Below are positions 1 through 5,320 of a stretch of 5,969 bases of DNA, in pieces. A program made the translations under genes and the position numbers. Under the pieces are notes generated by a model. That model had not been told where the DNA came from. It was given only the letters and a program-made list of their open reading frames with translations, and searched no databases. Origin of the DNA: an uncultured Collinsella sp. (GTDB taxonomy: Bacteria; Actinomycetota; Coriobacteriia; Coriobacteriales; Coriobacteriaceae); assembly GCA_934643435.1 (NCBI GenBank), contig CAKUCJ010000083.1, positions 1 through 5,969 of the forward strand, written 5' to 3'. How positions within the stretch are numbered: position 1 is the stretch's first letter; every line of letters starts with the position of its first letter.

Positions 1-30
1 CCCCTTTACATGGTTTACCTCAGCCCAGCT

Positions 31-1233
31 TTAGGCCTGGAACCAACGGGCGGTGTTGCGCTCGTCGAGGGCCTTGAGGGTAGCGGCCGGATCGGCAACC
101 TTCTGCAGGAACATCATGGCTGCGATGGCGTACGGCTTGTAGCTGGCCTCCTTGTACATGCCCACGCGGTGCATGTCGAAGACGTCGGCGTTAACCTCGC
201 CGTGCTCGCAGGAGACACCGGAGATGTCGGCGGGCAGCGGGTGCATAAAGATGGTGTCCTGACCGTTGGCGGTCTTCTCCATGAGCTCGGTCGTGGAGCA
301 CCAATCCTGATGCGTAGCGTTCTGAGCGAGCAGCTCCTTCTCGAGCGCTGCGATGCCGGCGTCGTCGCCCTCGGCGTACAGGTTGGTGCGCTTCTCCATG
401 GCGGCAAACGGAGCCCAGCTCTTGGGAATCACGATGTCGGCGCCCTCGAAGGCCTCGGCCATGGTGTTGACCTGCTTAAAGGTGGTGCCGGACTCGGCGG
501 CGTAGCCCTTGGCGCGCTCGACGACCTCGGGCATGAGGTCGTAGCCCTCGGGGTGGGCCAGGGTAACGTCCATACCAAAGCGGGGCAGCAGGCTGATCAG
601 CGACTGCGGGCAGGACAGCGGCTTGCCGTAAGAGGGCGAGTAGGCCCAGGTAACGGCAACCTTCTTACCCTTGAGGTTCTCGAGGCCGCCAAACTCGTTG
701 ATGAGGTAGAGCATGTCGGCAGAGGACTGCGTGGGGTGATCGGAGTCGGACTGCAGGGAGATGAGCGTGGGGCGATGATCCAGAACGCCGTCCTCGTAGG
801 CCTGCTGGACAGACTCGGAGACCTCGGCCATGTAGGCGTCGCCCTTGCCGATGTACATGTCGTCGCGGATGCCGATGACGTCGGCCATGAAGGAGATCAT
901 GGTAGCGGTCTCGCGGACGGTCTCGCCGTGAGCGATCTGGGATTTCTTCTCGTCCAGGTCCTGCAGCTCAAGGCCGAGCAGGTTGGCGGCCTTAGAGAAG
1001 GAGAAGCGCGTACGGGTGGAGTTGTCACGGAACAGGGAGACGGCCAGACCCGAATCGAAGATCTTGGACGAAACGTTGTTCTCGCGCAGCTCGCGCAGGG
1101 CGTCGGCGACGATGTAGAGAGCCTTGAGCTCATCGGTGGTCTTGTCCCAGGTGTGCAGGAAGTCGCTGCCGTACATGCCCTTAAAATCGAGGCCGTTCAG
1201 CTGCTCGACGAGCTCGGTAAACTTAGCGTCCAT
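31..1233 (-). CDS. ygeW: YgeW-type knotted carbamoyltransferase (aspartate/ornithine carbamoyltransferase superfamily)
   Basis: Complete 400-residue protein, close to the roughly 396 residues of E. coli YgeW. Visible superfamily motifs are the carbamoyl-phosphate loop STRTR at residues 72-76 (in FRDNSTRTRFSF), DHPTQ at 165-169, HPLP at 331-334, and a C-terminal helix region around FDMHRVGMY (352-360) followed by EASYKPYAI. The family has the transcarbamylase fold with a C-terminal knot; its substrate differs from ornithine and aspartate. With YgeX and YgeY upstream, I infer that it handles a ureido derivative of diaminopropionate or a related purine breakdown product, possibly running phosphorolytically to give carbamoyl phosphate. 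The ATG at 1233 is chosen because AGAAAGGA (1241-1248) lies 7 nt upstream; an in-frame extension to 1419 has no such support and does not look conserved. It is last of the three minus-strand genes, 201 bp after ygeY. The family call is secure; the reaction is not. Confidence 0.93.
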   Translation of the reverse strand: MDAKFTELVEQLNGLDFKGMYGSDFLHTWDKTTDELKALYIVADALRELRENNVSSKIFDSGLAVSLFRDNSTRTRFSFSKAANLLGLELQDLDEKKSQIAHGETVRETATMISFMADVIGIRDDMYIGKGDAYMAEVSESVQQAYEDGVLDHRPTLISLQSDSDHPTQSSADMLYLINEFGGLENLKGKKVAVTWAYSPSYGKPLSCPQSLISLLPRFGMDVTLAHPEGYDLMPEVVERAKGYAAESGTTFKQVNTMAEAFEGADIVIPKSWAPFAAMEKRTNLYAEGDDAGIAALEKELLAQNATHQDWCSTTELMEKTANGQDTIFMHPLPADISGVSCEHGEVNADVFDMHRVGMYKEASYKPYAIAAMMFLQKVADPAATLKALDERNTARWFQA

Positions 1234-1240
1234 GGAAATG

Positions 1241-1248
1241 TCCTTTCT
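1241..1248 (-). promoter_or_regulatory. ribosome binding site of ygeW
   Basis: AGAAAGGA on the minus strand, 7 nt before the ATG at 1233. It fixes the start of ygeW and rules out the 62-residue upstream extension. Confidence 0.8.
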
Positions 1249-1387
1249 AAAGATGAAACGATCGCAATGAGTAGATGTGCTCCGGCATGCGCGTGTGGCT
1301 AGAACATGCAAAGCACCATGACGAGGACCCGCCACCGTTGAGGAAGCATGGGAGATAACGACCGCGGGCCCCAAGTCAACAGGGGGT

Positions 1388-1412
1388 GCCGGGGGCATAA
1401 ACTGTCCCCGGC
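1388..1412 (-). terminator. GC-rich hairpin after ygeY (partial terminator, processing or stability element)
   Basis: In the minus-strand transcript, GCCGGGG (from 1412) pairs with CCCCGGC (ending at 1388), a perfect 7-bp GC stem. Two more pairs (CA/TG) form beyond an A-C mismatch, leaving a five-base loop GTTTA. It begins 23 nt after the ygeY stop. No T-run follows the stem, so it is not a standard intrinsic terminator. It could slow polymerase, protect the upstream mRNA from 3' exonucleases, or reduce ygeW expression relative to ygeY. The hairpin is directly visible; the role is inferred. Confidence 0.5.
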
Positions 1413-1434
1413 TCAACATGATCGAAGAATGGGA

Positions 1435-2820
1435 CTAATCGATCTTGTTGTTGGTCAGACCGGCGCGGAACACGGTGGCGTCGCCATCGGCCTGGCTCGG
1501 ATCGTAGAGGTTCAGGGCAGCCACGTACATGGCAGCAGCGGTGACCAGGTCGTCCTTGTAGGTGACCTCGTTGGGAGCGTGAGCCTGAGACTCGGCACCC
1601 GGGCCAAAGCCGACGCAGGGGATGCCATAGCGGCCCTGGATGGAAACGCAGTTCGTGGAGAAGGTCCACTTGTCGCACAGCGGACGACCGGTGCGCTTGT
1701 CCATGCTGGGCTCGCAGCCGATGCGCTCGTCACCGAACATGGCCTTGTGGGCGTCGACGAGGGCCTTGACGTGCGGAGCGGTCTCCTTGTTGATCCACGT
1801 GGGGAAGTAAGCCTCGGTCTCGTAGACCTCGCCGGTCCAGGACGGACGGTCGTACATGTACATGGAGACCTTCACGTCGTCGCCGTACTTCTTGGCGGCC
1901 GGCAGGTTGCGGATCTCGTCCAGGCAGGACTCCCAGGTCTCACCGGCGGTCATGCGACGGTCGATGGAGATGGCGCAGGAGTCAGCGACAGCGCAGCGGC
2001 TGGGGCTGGTGTAGAAGATCTGGCTGACGGTGCAGGTGCCGCGGCCCAGGAAGCGGGCGTCCTCGAAGTGCTCGGGGTTGTACTTGGGGTCGAGCATCTT
2101 GACGAGGCCCTTGATGTCGGTCGACTCGTCGCAGCCGTTGTTGTTGAGGGCGCGGACGTCGGCGATGATGTCGGCCATCTTGTAGATGGCGTTGTCGCCG
2201 CGGTCGGGAGCGGAGCCGTGGCAGGAGGTGCCGTGAACGTCGACGCGGATCTCCATGCGGCCGCGGTGACCGCGATAGATGCCGCCGTCGGTGGGCTCGG
2301 TGGAAATAACGAACTCGGGCTTAATGCCGTCCTTGTTGTAGATGTACTGCCAGCACATGCCGTCGCAGTCCTCTTCCTGGACGGTGCCGACGACCATGAT
2401 CTTGTAGCCCTCGGGGATAAGGCCCATGTCCTTCATCATCTTGGCAGCGTAGGTAGCGGAAGCCATGCCGCCCTCCTGGTCGGAGCCGCCACGGCCGTAG
2501 ATGATCTCGTCGGTCTCGTAGCCCTCATAGGGATCGGCATCCCAGTTCTCGATGTTGCCGATGCCGACGGTGTCGATGTGGGAGTCGATGGCGATGATCT
2601 TGTCGCCCTCGCCCATAAAGCCCATAACGTTGCCCAGGCCGTCGACCTTGACCTCGTCATAACCGAGGGCCTCCATCTCGGCCTTGATGCAAGCGACAAC
2701 CTCGCCCTCCTCGCAGGACTCGGAGGGGTGAGAGATCATGGCGCGAAGAAAACGCGTCATATCCGCACGGTGAGACTCAGCAGCGTTTTTAATTGCCTCA
2801 AAATCGAGCTCTTTAGTCAT
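1435..2820 (-). CDS. ygeY: YgeY family M20 metallohydrolase (selenium-metabolism-associated amidohydrolase)
   Basis: 461-residue M20-type zinc hydrolase. Expected metal and catalytic positions are present: H81 and D83 in DSHIDTVG, D114 in [10 protein letters not shown], catalytic and ligand Glu pair E149-E150 in GTVQEED, E175 in STEPTDGG and H414 in ESQAHAPNE. The lid/dimerisation domain lies between (about 185-310) and includes [16 protein letters not shown]20 relatives include peptidases and N-carbamoyl or allantoate-type amidohydrolases. YgeY proteins are annotated as selenium-metabolism-linked hydrolases because they co-occur with selenium-dependent molybdenum hydroxylases. Between ygeX and ygeW, the likely job is to hydrolyse an amide or ureido bond on the way to 2,3-diaminopropionate; this is inference. 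The ATG at 2820 is chosen, 9 nt after AGAAAGG, over an in-frame TTG at 2829 that abuts the ribosome binding site. All catalytic residues appear intact and the protein has no signal peptide, so it should be cytoplasmic. Confidence 0.94.
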   Translation of the reverse strand: MTKELDFEAIKNAAESHRADMTRFLRAMISHPSESCEEGEVVACIKAEMEALGYDEVKVDGLGNVMGFMGEGDKIIAIDSHIDTVGIGNIENWDADPYEGYETDEIIYGRGGSDQEGGMASATYAAKMMKDMGLIPEGYKIMVVGTVQEEDCDGMCWQYIYNKDGIKPEFVISTEPTDGGIYRGHRGRMEIRVDVHGTSCHGSAPDRGDNAIYKMADIIADVRALNNNGCDESTDIKGLVKMLDPKYNPEHFEDARFLGRGTCTVSQIFYTSPSRCAVADSCAISIDRRMTAGETWESCLDEIRNLPAAKKYGDDVKVSMYMYDRPSWTGEVYETEAYFPTWINKETAPHVKALVDAHKAMFGDERIGCEPSMDKRTGRPLCDKWTFSTNCVSIQGRYGIPCVGFGPGAESQAHAPNEVTYKDDLVTAAAMYVAALNLYDPSQADGDATVFRAGLTNNKID

Positions 2821-2829
2821 AACAGTCAA

Positions 2830-2836
2830 CCTTTCT
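2830..2836 (-). promoter_or_regulatory. ribosome binding site of ygeY, decides the start
   Basis: AGAAAGG on the minus strand ends directly against a TTG codon (2829-2827) and lies 9 nt before the ATG at 2820. Only the ATG has usable spacing, so translation should begin at MTKELDF. Confidence 0.8.
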
Positions 2837-2845
2837 ACAAGGGTT

Positions 2846-2857
2846 TACCTACAGGTA
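2846..2857. promoter_or_regulatory. 12-bp dyad upstream of ygeY, possible operator
   Basis: TACCTACAGGTA is an inverted repeat with 5-bp arms (TACCT/AGGTA) around a two-base centre. It lies 26-37 bp before the ygeY ATG and touches the -10 of a weak promoter candidate. It does not resemble the AACAAA-type dyads upstream of ygeX, so a different regulator, or chance, is possible. Confidence 0.3.
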
Positions 2858-2885
2858 GATATTTCAGATAGATCACTTGTGCCAA
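2856..2885 (-). promoter_or_regulatory. weak candidate promoter for ygeY
   Basis: On the minus strand, TTGGCA (2885-2880, 5 of 6 to consensus) is followed after 18 bp by TATCTA (2861-2856), which matches only the first half of a -10 box. Transcription would start roughly 25-30 bp before the ygeY ribosome binding site. The wide gap after ygeX makes a separate promoter plausible, but the -10 is poor. Confidence 0.25.
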
Positions 2886-2933
2886 GCAGCGTGAGGTTGA
2901 GCACCCCACAAGCAAGTAACCAAAGGAGACGGA

Positions 2934-3033
2934 CGGAGGACTTTGCTCCGTCGCGAGTTCCGCACGAGCCGGAGAGCACTTAATGTGCTCTCCGTGCGAG
3001 CAGGACTGTCCGAGCAGGGAGTAAAGTCCTCCG
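2934..3033. repeat. large nested imperfect palindrome between ygeX and ygeY
   Basis: The outer arms CGGAGGACTTTGCTCC (2934-2949) and GGAGTAAAGTCCTCCG (3018-3033) pair at 15 of 16 positions. Inside lies a perfect 10-bp stem, CGGAGAGCAC (2970-2979) with GTGCTCTCCG (2985-2994), loop TTAAT. It is extended by CGCA (2961-2964) with TGCG (2995-2998) across a five-base bulge. The element lies between the ygeX stop and the ygeY start and would be transcribed in the ygeX message. No T-tract follows on the minus strand, so it is not a classic terminator. Length and layered symmetry suggest a REP/MITE-like dispersed element or an mRNA structure. No transposase or target-site duplication was identified. 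Confidence 0.7.
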
Positions 3034-3048
3034 GCTGCCTCCGGACAG
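3006..3048 (-). promoter_or_regulatory. alternative stem competing with the ygeX-ygeY palindrome
   Basis: CTGTCCG at 3006-3012 is a perfect 7-bp inverted match to CGGACAG at 3042-3048, which is just past the ygeX stop. This pairing crosses the outer arms at 2934-2949 and 3018-3033, so the two folds would be exclusive or form a pseudoknot. In the minus-strand RNA the 3042-3048 segment is made first, as in attenuator-like switches. The pairing is directly visible; a regulatory role is speculative. Confidence 0.35.
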
Positions 3049-3057
3049 GTCAGTCTG

Positions 3058-4272
3058 CTAGCAGGTGGGGTACTCGCCCTCCCAGACGATGCGACGGTAC
3101 TGATCAGGATCGGTATCGCCCTCGGTGGAGAAGCAGAGCACGGAGCTCGTCTTGTCCAGGCCGATGAGCTCCTTGAGCTCGGCGTACTCGGGATCGAGCA
3201 TGAGGGTCTCGACCAGGCCGGTGGTCACAGCGCCGGACTCGCCGGAGATGACGCGCGGATCGCCCTTCTCGGGAGCGCCCAGGGTGCGCATGCCGCGAGC
3301 GGTGACCCAGTCGGGGCAGGAGACGAAGGCGGTGGTGTGGTTGCGCAGGATATCCCAGCCCAGGATGTTGGGCTCGCCGCAGCACAGGCCGGCCATGATG
3401 GAAGGCATGTCGCCGTCCACGATGCGCGGGTCGCCGTCGCCGGCGGCAGCGCCCTTGTACAGGCAGGCGGCAGGAGCGCACTCGACCACGACGAAGGTGG
3501 GCGGGTTATCGGGATACAGGTTGGTGAAGTAGCCCACCACGGCGCCGGCGAGCGAACCCACGCCAGCCTGGACAAAGACGTGCGTCGGGCGGTTGATGGC
3601 CATCTCGCGCAGCTGCTCGGCAGCCTCGGAAGCCATGGTGCCGTAGCCCTCCATGATCCAGGACGGGATCTTCTCGTAGCCCTCCCAAGCGGTGTCCTGA
3701 ACGATGACGCCGCGCTCGCAGGCGTCGGCCTCGGCGGCGGCCATGCGCACGCACTCGTCGTAGTTGACCTCTTCGATGGTCACCGTGGCGCCCTCGGCGG
3801 CGATGTTATCAAAGCGGGGCTTGGTGGAACCCTTGGGCATGTGCACGACGGCCTTCTGGCCCAGCTTGTTGGCAGCCCATGCCACGCCGCGGCCATGGTT
3901 GCCGTCGGTGGCGGTAAAGAAGGTAGCCTGGCCAAAGTCCTCGGCCAGCTGATCGGAGGTCAGGTAATCGAAGGTGCAGTCGGCAACGTCCTTGCCGGTC
4001 TCGTCGGCAATGTAGTTGGCCATGGCAAACGAGCCGCCCAGAACCTTAAAGGCGTTGAGGCCAAAGCGATAGCTCTCGTCCTTAACGCACAGGTTGGACA
4101 GGCCCAGGCGCGCGGCCTGGCCGTCCAGGCGGGCAAGCGGAGTGACGGTGTATTGGGGGAACGACTGGTGGAAGGCGCGGGCCTTCTTCACGTGGTCGAG
4201 GCTCATGATTCCCAAGTGCTTGTCATCGCTCTTGGGCATCGTATTGCCCGCCCACTGGATCTTATCGGCCAT
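3058..4272 (-). CDS. ygeX: 2,3-diaminopropionate ammonia-lyase, PLP-dependent
   Basis: 404 residues, near the 398 of E. coli YgeX. This fold-type II PLP enzyme converts 2,3-diaminopropionate to pyruvate and two ammonia. The PLP lysine is K76 in RFGLNAFKVLGG. Conserved acidic residues are D123 in TATDGNHGRGVAW and D193 in VQDTAWEGY, matching the two Asp residues reported as catalytic in E. coli (120 and 189 there). The PLP phosphate loop is QAGVGSLAGAV (235-245). A late GESGAVTTG motif is also typical of the family. The ATG at 4272 has AAGGAG (4281-4286) 8 nt upstream. It is the first gene of the minus-strand set, divergent from the regulator at 4550, with paired dyads between them. It likely supplies pyruvate and ammonia from the diamino acid left after ureido removal. 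Cytoplasmic; no truncation or missing key residue seen. Confidence 0.96.
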   Translation of the reverse strand: MADKIQWAGNTMPKSDDKHLGIMSLDHVKKARAFHQSFPQYTVTPLARLDGQAARLGLSNLCVKDESYRFGLNAFKVLGGSFAMANYIADETGKDVADCTFDYLTSDQLAEDFGQATFFTATDGNHGRGVAWAANKLGQKAVVHMPKGSTKPRFDNIAAEGATVTIEEVNYDECVRMAAAEADACERGVIVQDTAWEGYEKIPSWIMEGYGTMASEAAEQLREMAINRPTHVFVQAGVGSLAGAVVGYFTNLYPDNPPTFVVVECAPAACLYKGAAAGDGDPRIVDGDMPSIMAGLCCGEPNILGWDILRNHTTAFVSCPDWVTARGMRTLGAPEKGDPRVISGESGAVTTGLVETLMLDPEYAELKELIGLDKTSSVLCFSTEGDTDPDQYRRIVWEGEYPTC

Positions 4273-4280
4273 ACGGTGAA

Positions 4281-4286
4281 CTCCTT
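4281..4286 (-). promoter_or_regulatory. ribosome binding site of ygeX
   Basis: AAGGAG on the minus strand, 8 nt before the ATG at 4272; near-consensus and consistent with strong translation of the first gene in the set. Confidence 0.8.
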
Positions 4287-4362
4287 AAGTCCTCTCTTGC
4301 CGGCCCCCGCATACGCGTTTCAGCCCATTCCCATTCATGCGGCTGAACTTTTATGTGGATGC

Positions 4363-4381
4363 CAAACAAAAAGTTTGTTAG
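4363..4381. promoter_or_regulatory. candidate operator 1 in the ygeX/regulator divergent region
   Basis: Dyad CAAACAAA-AAG-TTTGTTAG: a perfect AACAAA-N3-TTTGTT core at 4365-4379 with partly matching flanks. It shares its architecture with operator 2, centred 51 bp away. A CATAAA hexamer on the minus strand (4355-4350) could be the ygeX -10, in which case this dyad covers the -35 position. That placement suits either repression or activator contact with polymerase. The likely ligand is the adjacent PAS/helix-turn-helix regulator, by proximity only. Confidence 0.6.
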
Positions 4382-4413
4382 CAATGTTCTATCACACATT
4401 TTGATTGGAATAC

Positions 4414-4432
4414 CTAACAAATTGTTTGTTGC
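4414..4432. promoter_or_regulatory. candidate operator 2 in the ygeX/regulator divergent region
   Basis: Dyad CTAACAAA-TTG-TTTGTTGC with the same perfect AACAAA-N3-TTTGTT core (4416-4430). Its left half CTAACAAA is the exact reverse complement of the right half TTTGTTAG of operator 1. The 51-bp centre spacing is about five helical turns, placing both sites on the same DNA face and allowing cooperative binding or looping. Confidence 0.6.
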
Positions 4433-4465
4433 CGTAATCGGTACTTTTTCGCCGCCGAACGGTCA

Positions 4466-4471
4466 CATAAT
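4466..4471 (+). promoter_or_regulatory. possible -10 box of the regulator gene
   Basis: CATAAT matches TATAAT at 5 of 6 positions and lies 78 bp before the regulator ATG. No good -35 hexamer lies 16-18 bp upstream, so the promoter may need an activator or the call may be wrong. Operator 2 would be centred near -55 relative to the implied start. Confidence 0.25.
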
Positions 4472-4537
4472 GCAGCGACACTTTCGTTATTTGCGAACAA
4501 GTAGGGTTTATGGCAAAGTGTGCCCAAACTAATTTTT

Positions 4538-4544
4538 AGGAAGG
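4538..4544 (+). promoter_or_regulatory. ribosome binding site of the regulator, decides the start
   Basis: AGGAAGG lies 5 nt before the ATG at 4550. An in-frame GTG at 4520 lies upstream of this site and has no comparable purine-rich sequence before it, so ATG 4550 is preferred. Confidence 0.75.
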
Positions 4545-4549
4545 CACCC

Positions 4550-5203
4550 ATGACCCCCGCACAGATTGAGTTTTATAAGCGCCTCGCACACGGATTGGCG
4601 CTGCAATTTGGCCCCAACTGCGAAGTTGTCGTCCACGACCTAGAGACCGATGACGTGGATCACTCCATCGTGGTGATCGAAAACGGCCACGTAAGCGGGC
4701 GCAAGCTGGGCGATGGCCCCAGCCACATTGTGTTTGAGTCCATGCACGAGGGTACCACCGACGTACGCGACCGCGAGCCGTACCTCACCAAAACCACCGA
4801 TGGCAAGCTGCTCAAGTCCTCGACGATCTTTATCCGCAACGACGAGGGCAAGCCCGTCGGCATTTTGGGCATTAACTTTGACATTACGCTTATGAAGGCT
4901 TTTGAGCGCTCGCTCGACGCCTTCACCGGCACCGGCGGCACGGGCTACACCGAGCCCGAGCCCATTACCAAAAACATCGGCGACCTGCTCGAGGACCTAC
5001 TGCGCGAGTGCGAACAGTTTGTGGGCAAGCCCGCGGCGCTCATGACAAAAGACGAGCGCATCCGCGCCATTGGCTACCTCGACCGTCGCGGCGCCTTCCT
5101 TATCTCCAAGTCGAGCGAGCGCGCCTGCGAGTTCTTTGGCATCTCCAAATACAGCTTCTATAGCTACCTCAACGAGGCCAAGGCCGCCGCGGGCGACAAG
5201 TAG
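4550..5203 (+). CDS. YheO/DauR-type transcriptional regulator (PAS-like domain plus helix-turn-helix)
   Basis: 217-residue protein with the two-domain layout of the YheO/DauR family. Residues about 5-118 form a YheO-type PAS-like sensor, with landmarks FGPNCEVVVHDL near 20-31, a KSSTIFIRN strand at 89-97 and GKPVGILGINFDIT at 100-113. A Gly/Thr-rich linker follows (about 125-140). The C-terminal helix-turn-helix spans about 143-207, with a probable recognition helix in GISKYSFYSYLNEA. DauR, the best-known member, controls D-arginine catabolism, and relatives often sit beside amino acid catabolic genes. Divergent placement next to ygeX and two dyads between them suggest local control of ygeX and perhaps itself, with a diamino acid or purine-derived effector; the effector is unknown. 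No transmembrane segment or signal peptide is evident. Family call is firm; activator versus repressor cannot be decided. Confidence 0.88.
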   Translation: MTPAQIEFYKRLAHGLALQFGPNCEVVVHDLETDDVDHSIVVIENGHVSGRKLGDGPSHIVFESMHEGTTDVRDREPYLTKTTDGKLLKSSTIFIRNDEGKPVGILGINFDITLMKAFERSLDAFTGTGGTGYTEPEPITKNIGDLLEDLLRECEQFVGKPAALMTKDERIRAIGYLDRRGAFLISKSSERACEFFGISKYSFYSYLNEAKAAAGDK

Positions 5204-5320
5204 GCAGCCCGCACTCCTCCCCTTTTGGGCGCGAGTTCTGGAATGCACGAATCCGAGAGTCGGCCGCAAGGCAAGTTCCATATAATCGATGAGATAGACA
5301 GTTCGAAAGGATGGAACAAG
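5204..5320. other. intergenic region after the regulator
   Basis: 117 bp without a credible gene. No stable hairpin followed by a T-run was found, so the regulator has no obvious intrinsic terminator. The region contains the TATAAT box and GAAAGG (5305-5310), 10 nt before the next ATG. Confidence 0.5.
5281..5286 (+). promoter_or_regulatory. consensus -10 box before the right-edge gene
   Basis: A perfect TATAAT 40 bp before the ATG at 5321, giving a short leader of roughly 28 nt. No TTGACA-like hexamer or extended TGn motif lies at the right distance upstream, so the -35 is weak or absent. It indicates that the downstream gene has its own promoter, independent of the regulator. Confidence 0.5.

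Larger units (their letters stand above)
1234..1434. other. ygeY-ygeW intergenic spacer
   Basis: A 201-bp gap between two genes that otherwise look co-transcribed. It contains the ygeW ribosome binding site, a strong GC hairpin near the ygeY end (1388-1412) and a weaker CCCC/GGGG pairing beside it (1369-1386). A TTGACT-like hexamer on the minus strand (1374-1379) has no convincing -10 partner, so I do not call a promoter. No credible small gene was seen on either strand. Confidence 0.6.
4273..4549. other. AT-rich divergent control region
   Basis: This 277-bp region separates ygeX from the regulator and is clearly more AT-rich than the flanking genes between about 4345 and 4540. It holds the ygeX ribosome binding site, two matching dyads, weak -10-like hexamers in both directions and the regulator ribosome binding site. 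Between the dyads lies a smaller inverted repeat AATGT/ACATT (4383-4400). No strong constitutive promoter is evident in either direction, which fits regulated expression. Confidence 0.7.

Noticed and set aside
10..1302. Long plus-strand open frame opposite ygeW
   Set aside because: It is the antisense shadow of a GC-rich gene; the translation is a Gly/Val/Leu/His-rich string with no domain, while the other strand encodes a clear YgeW.
1234..1419. N-terminal extension of ygeW by 62 residues
   Set aside because: It would begin inside the spacer hairpin region, has unrelated low-quality sequence, and the ATG at 1233 has a well-placed ribosome binding site and gives the usual family length.
2821..2829. 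TTG start for ygeY three codons upstream
   Set aside because: The codon directly abuts AGAAAGG, leaving no spacing, whereas ATG 2820 has 9 nt.
1348..2871. Long plus-strand open frame opposite ygeY
   Set aside because: Antisense shadow with Val/Asp/Gly-rich composition and no motif; ygeY on the other strand has all M20 residues.
2934..3033. Classic intrinsic terminator after ygeX
   Set aside because: The stems are strong but no T-run follows on the minus strand.
2943..3167. Small plus-strand frame through the palindrome
   Set aside because: It is Arg/Ser-rich, lacks a ribosome binding site and overlaps the ygeX 3' end antisense; the palindrome explains the region better.
4383..4400. CRP-type binding site
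   Set aside because: The TGT and TCACA halves are two bases apart rather than the six needed for TGTGA-N6-TCACA.
3337..4404. Plus-strand open frame opposite ygeX
   Set aside because: Shadow of ygeX with no ribosome binding site or recognisable motif.
4520..4549. GTG start for the regulator ten codons upstream
   Set aside because: This stretch contains the AGGAAGG ribosome binding site for ATG 4550, and no site precedes the GTG.
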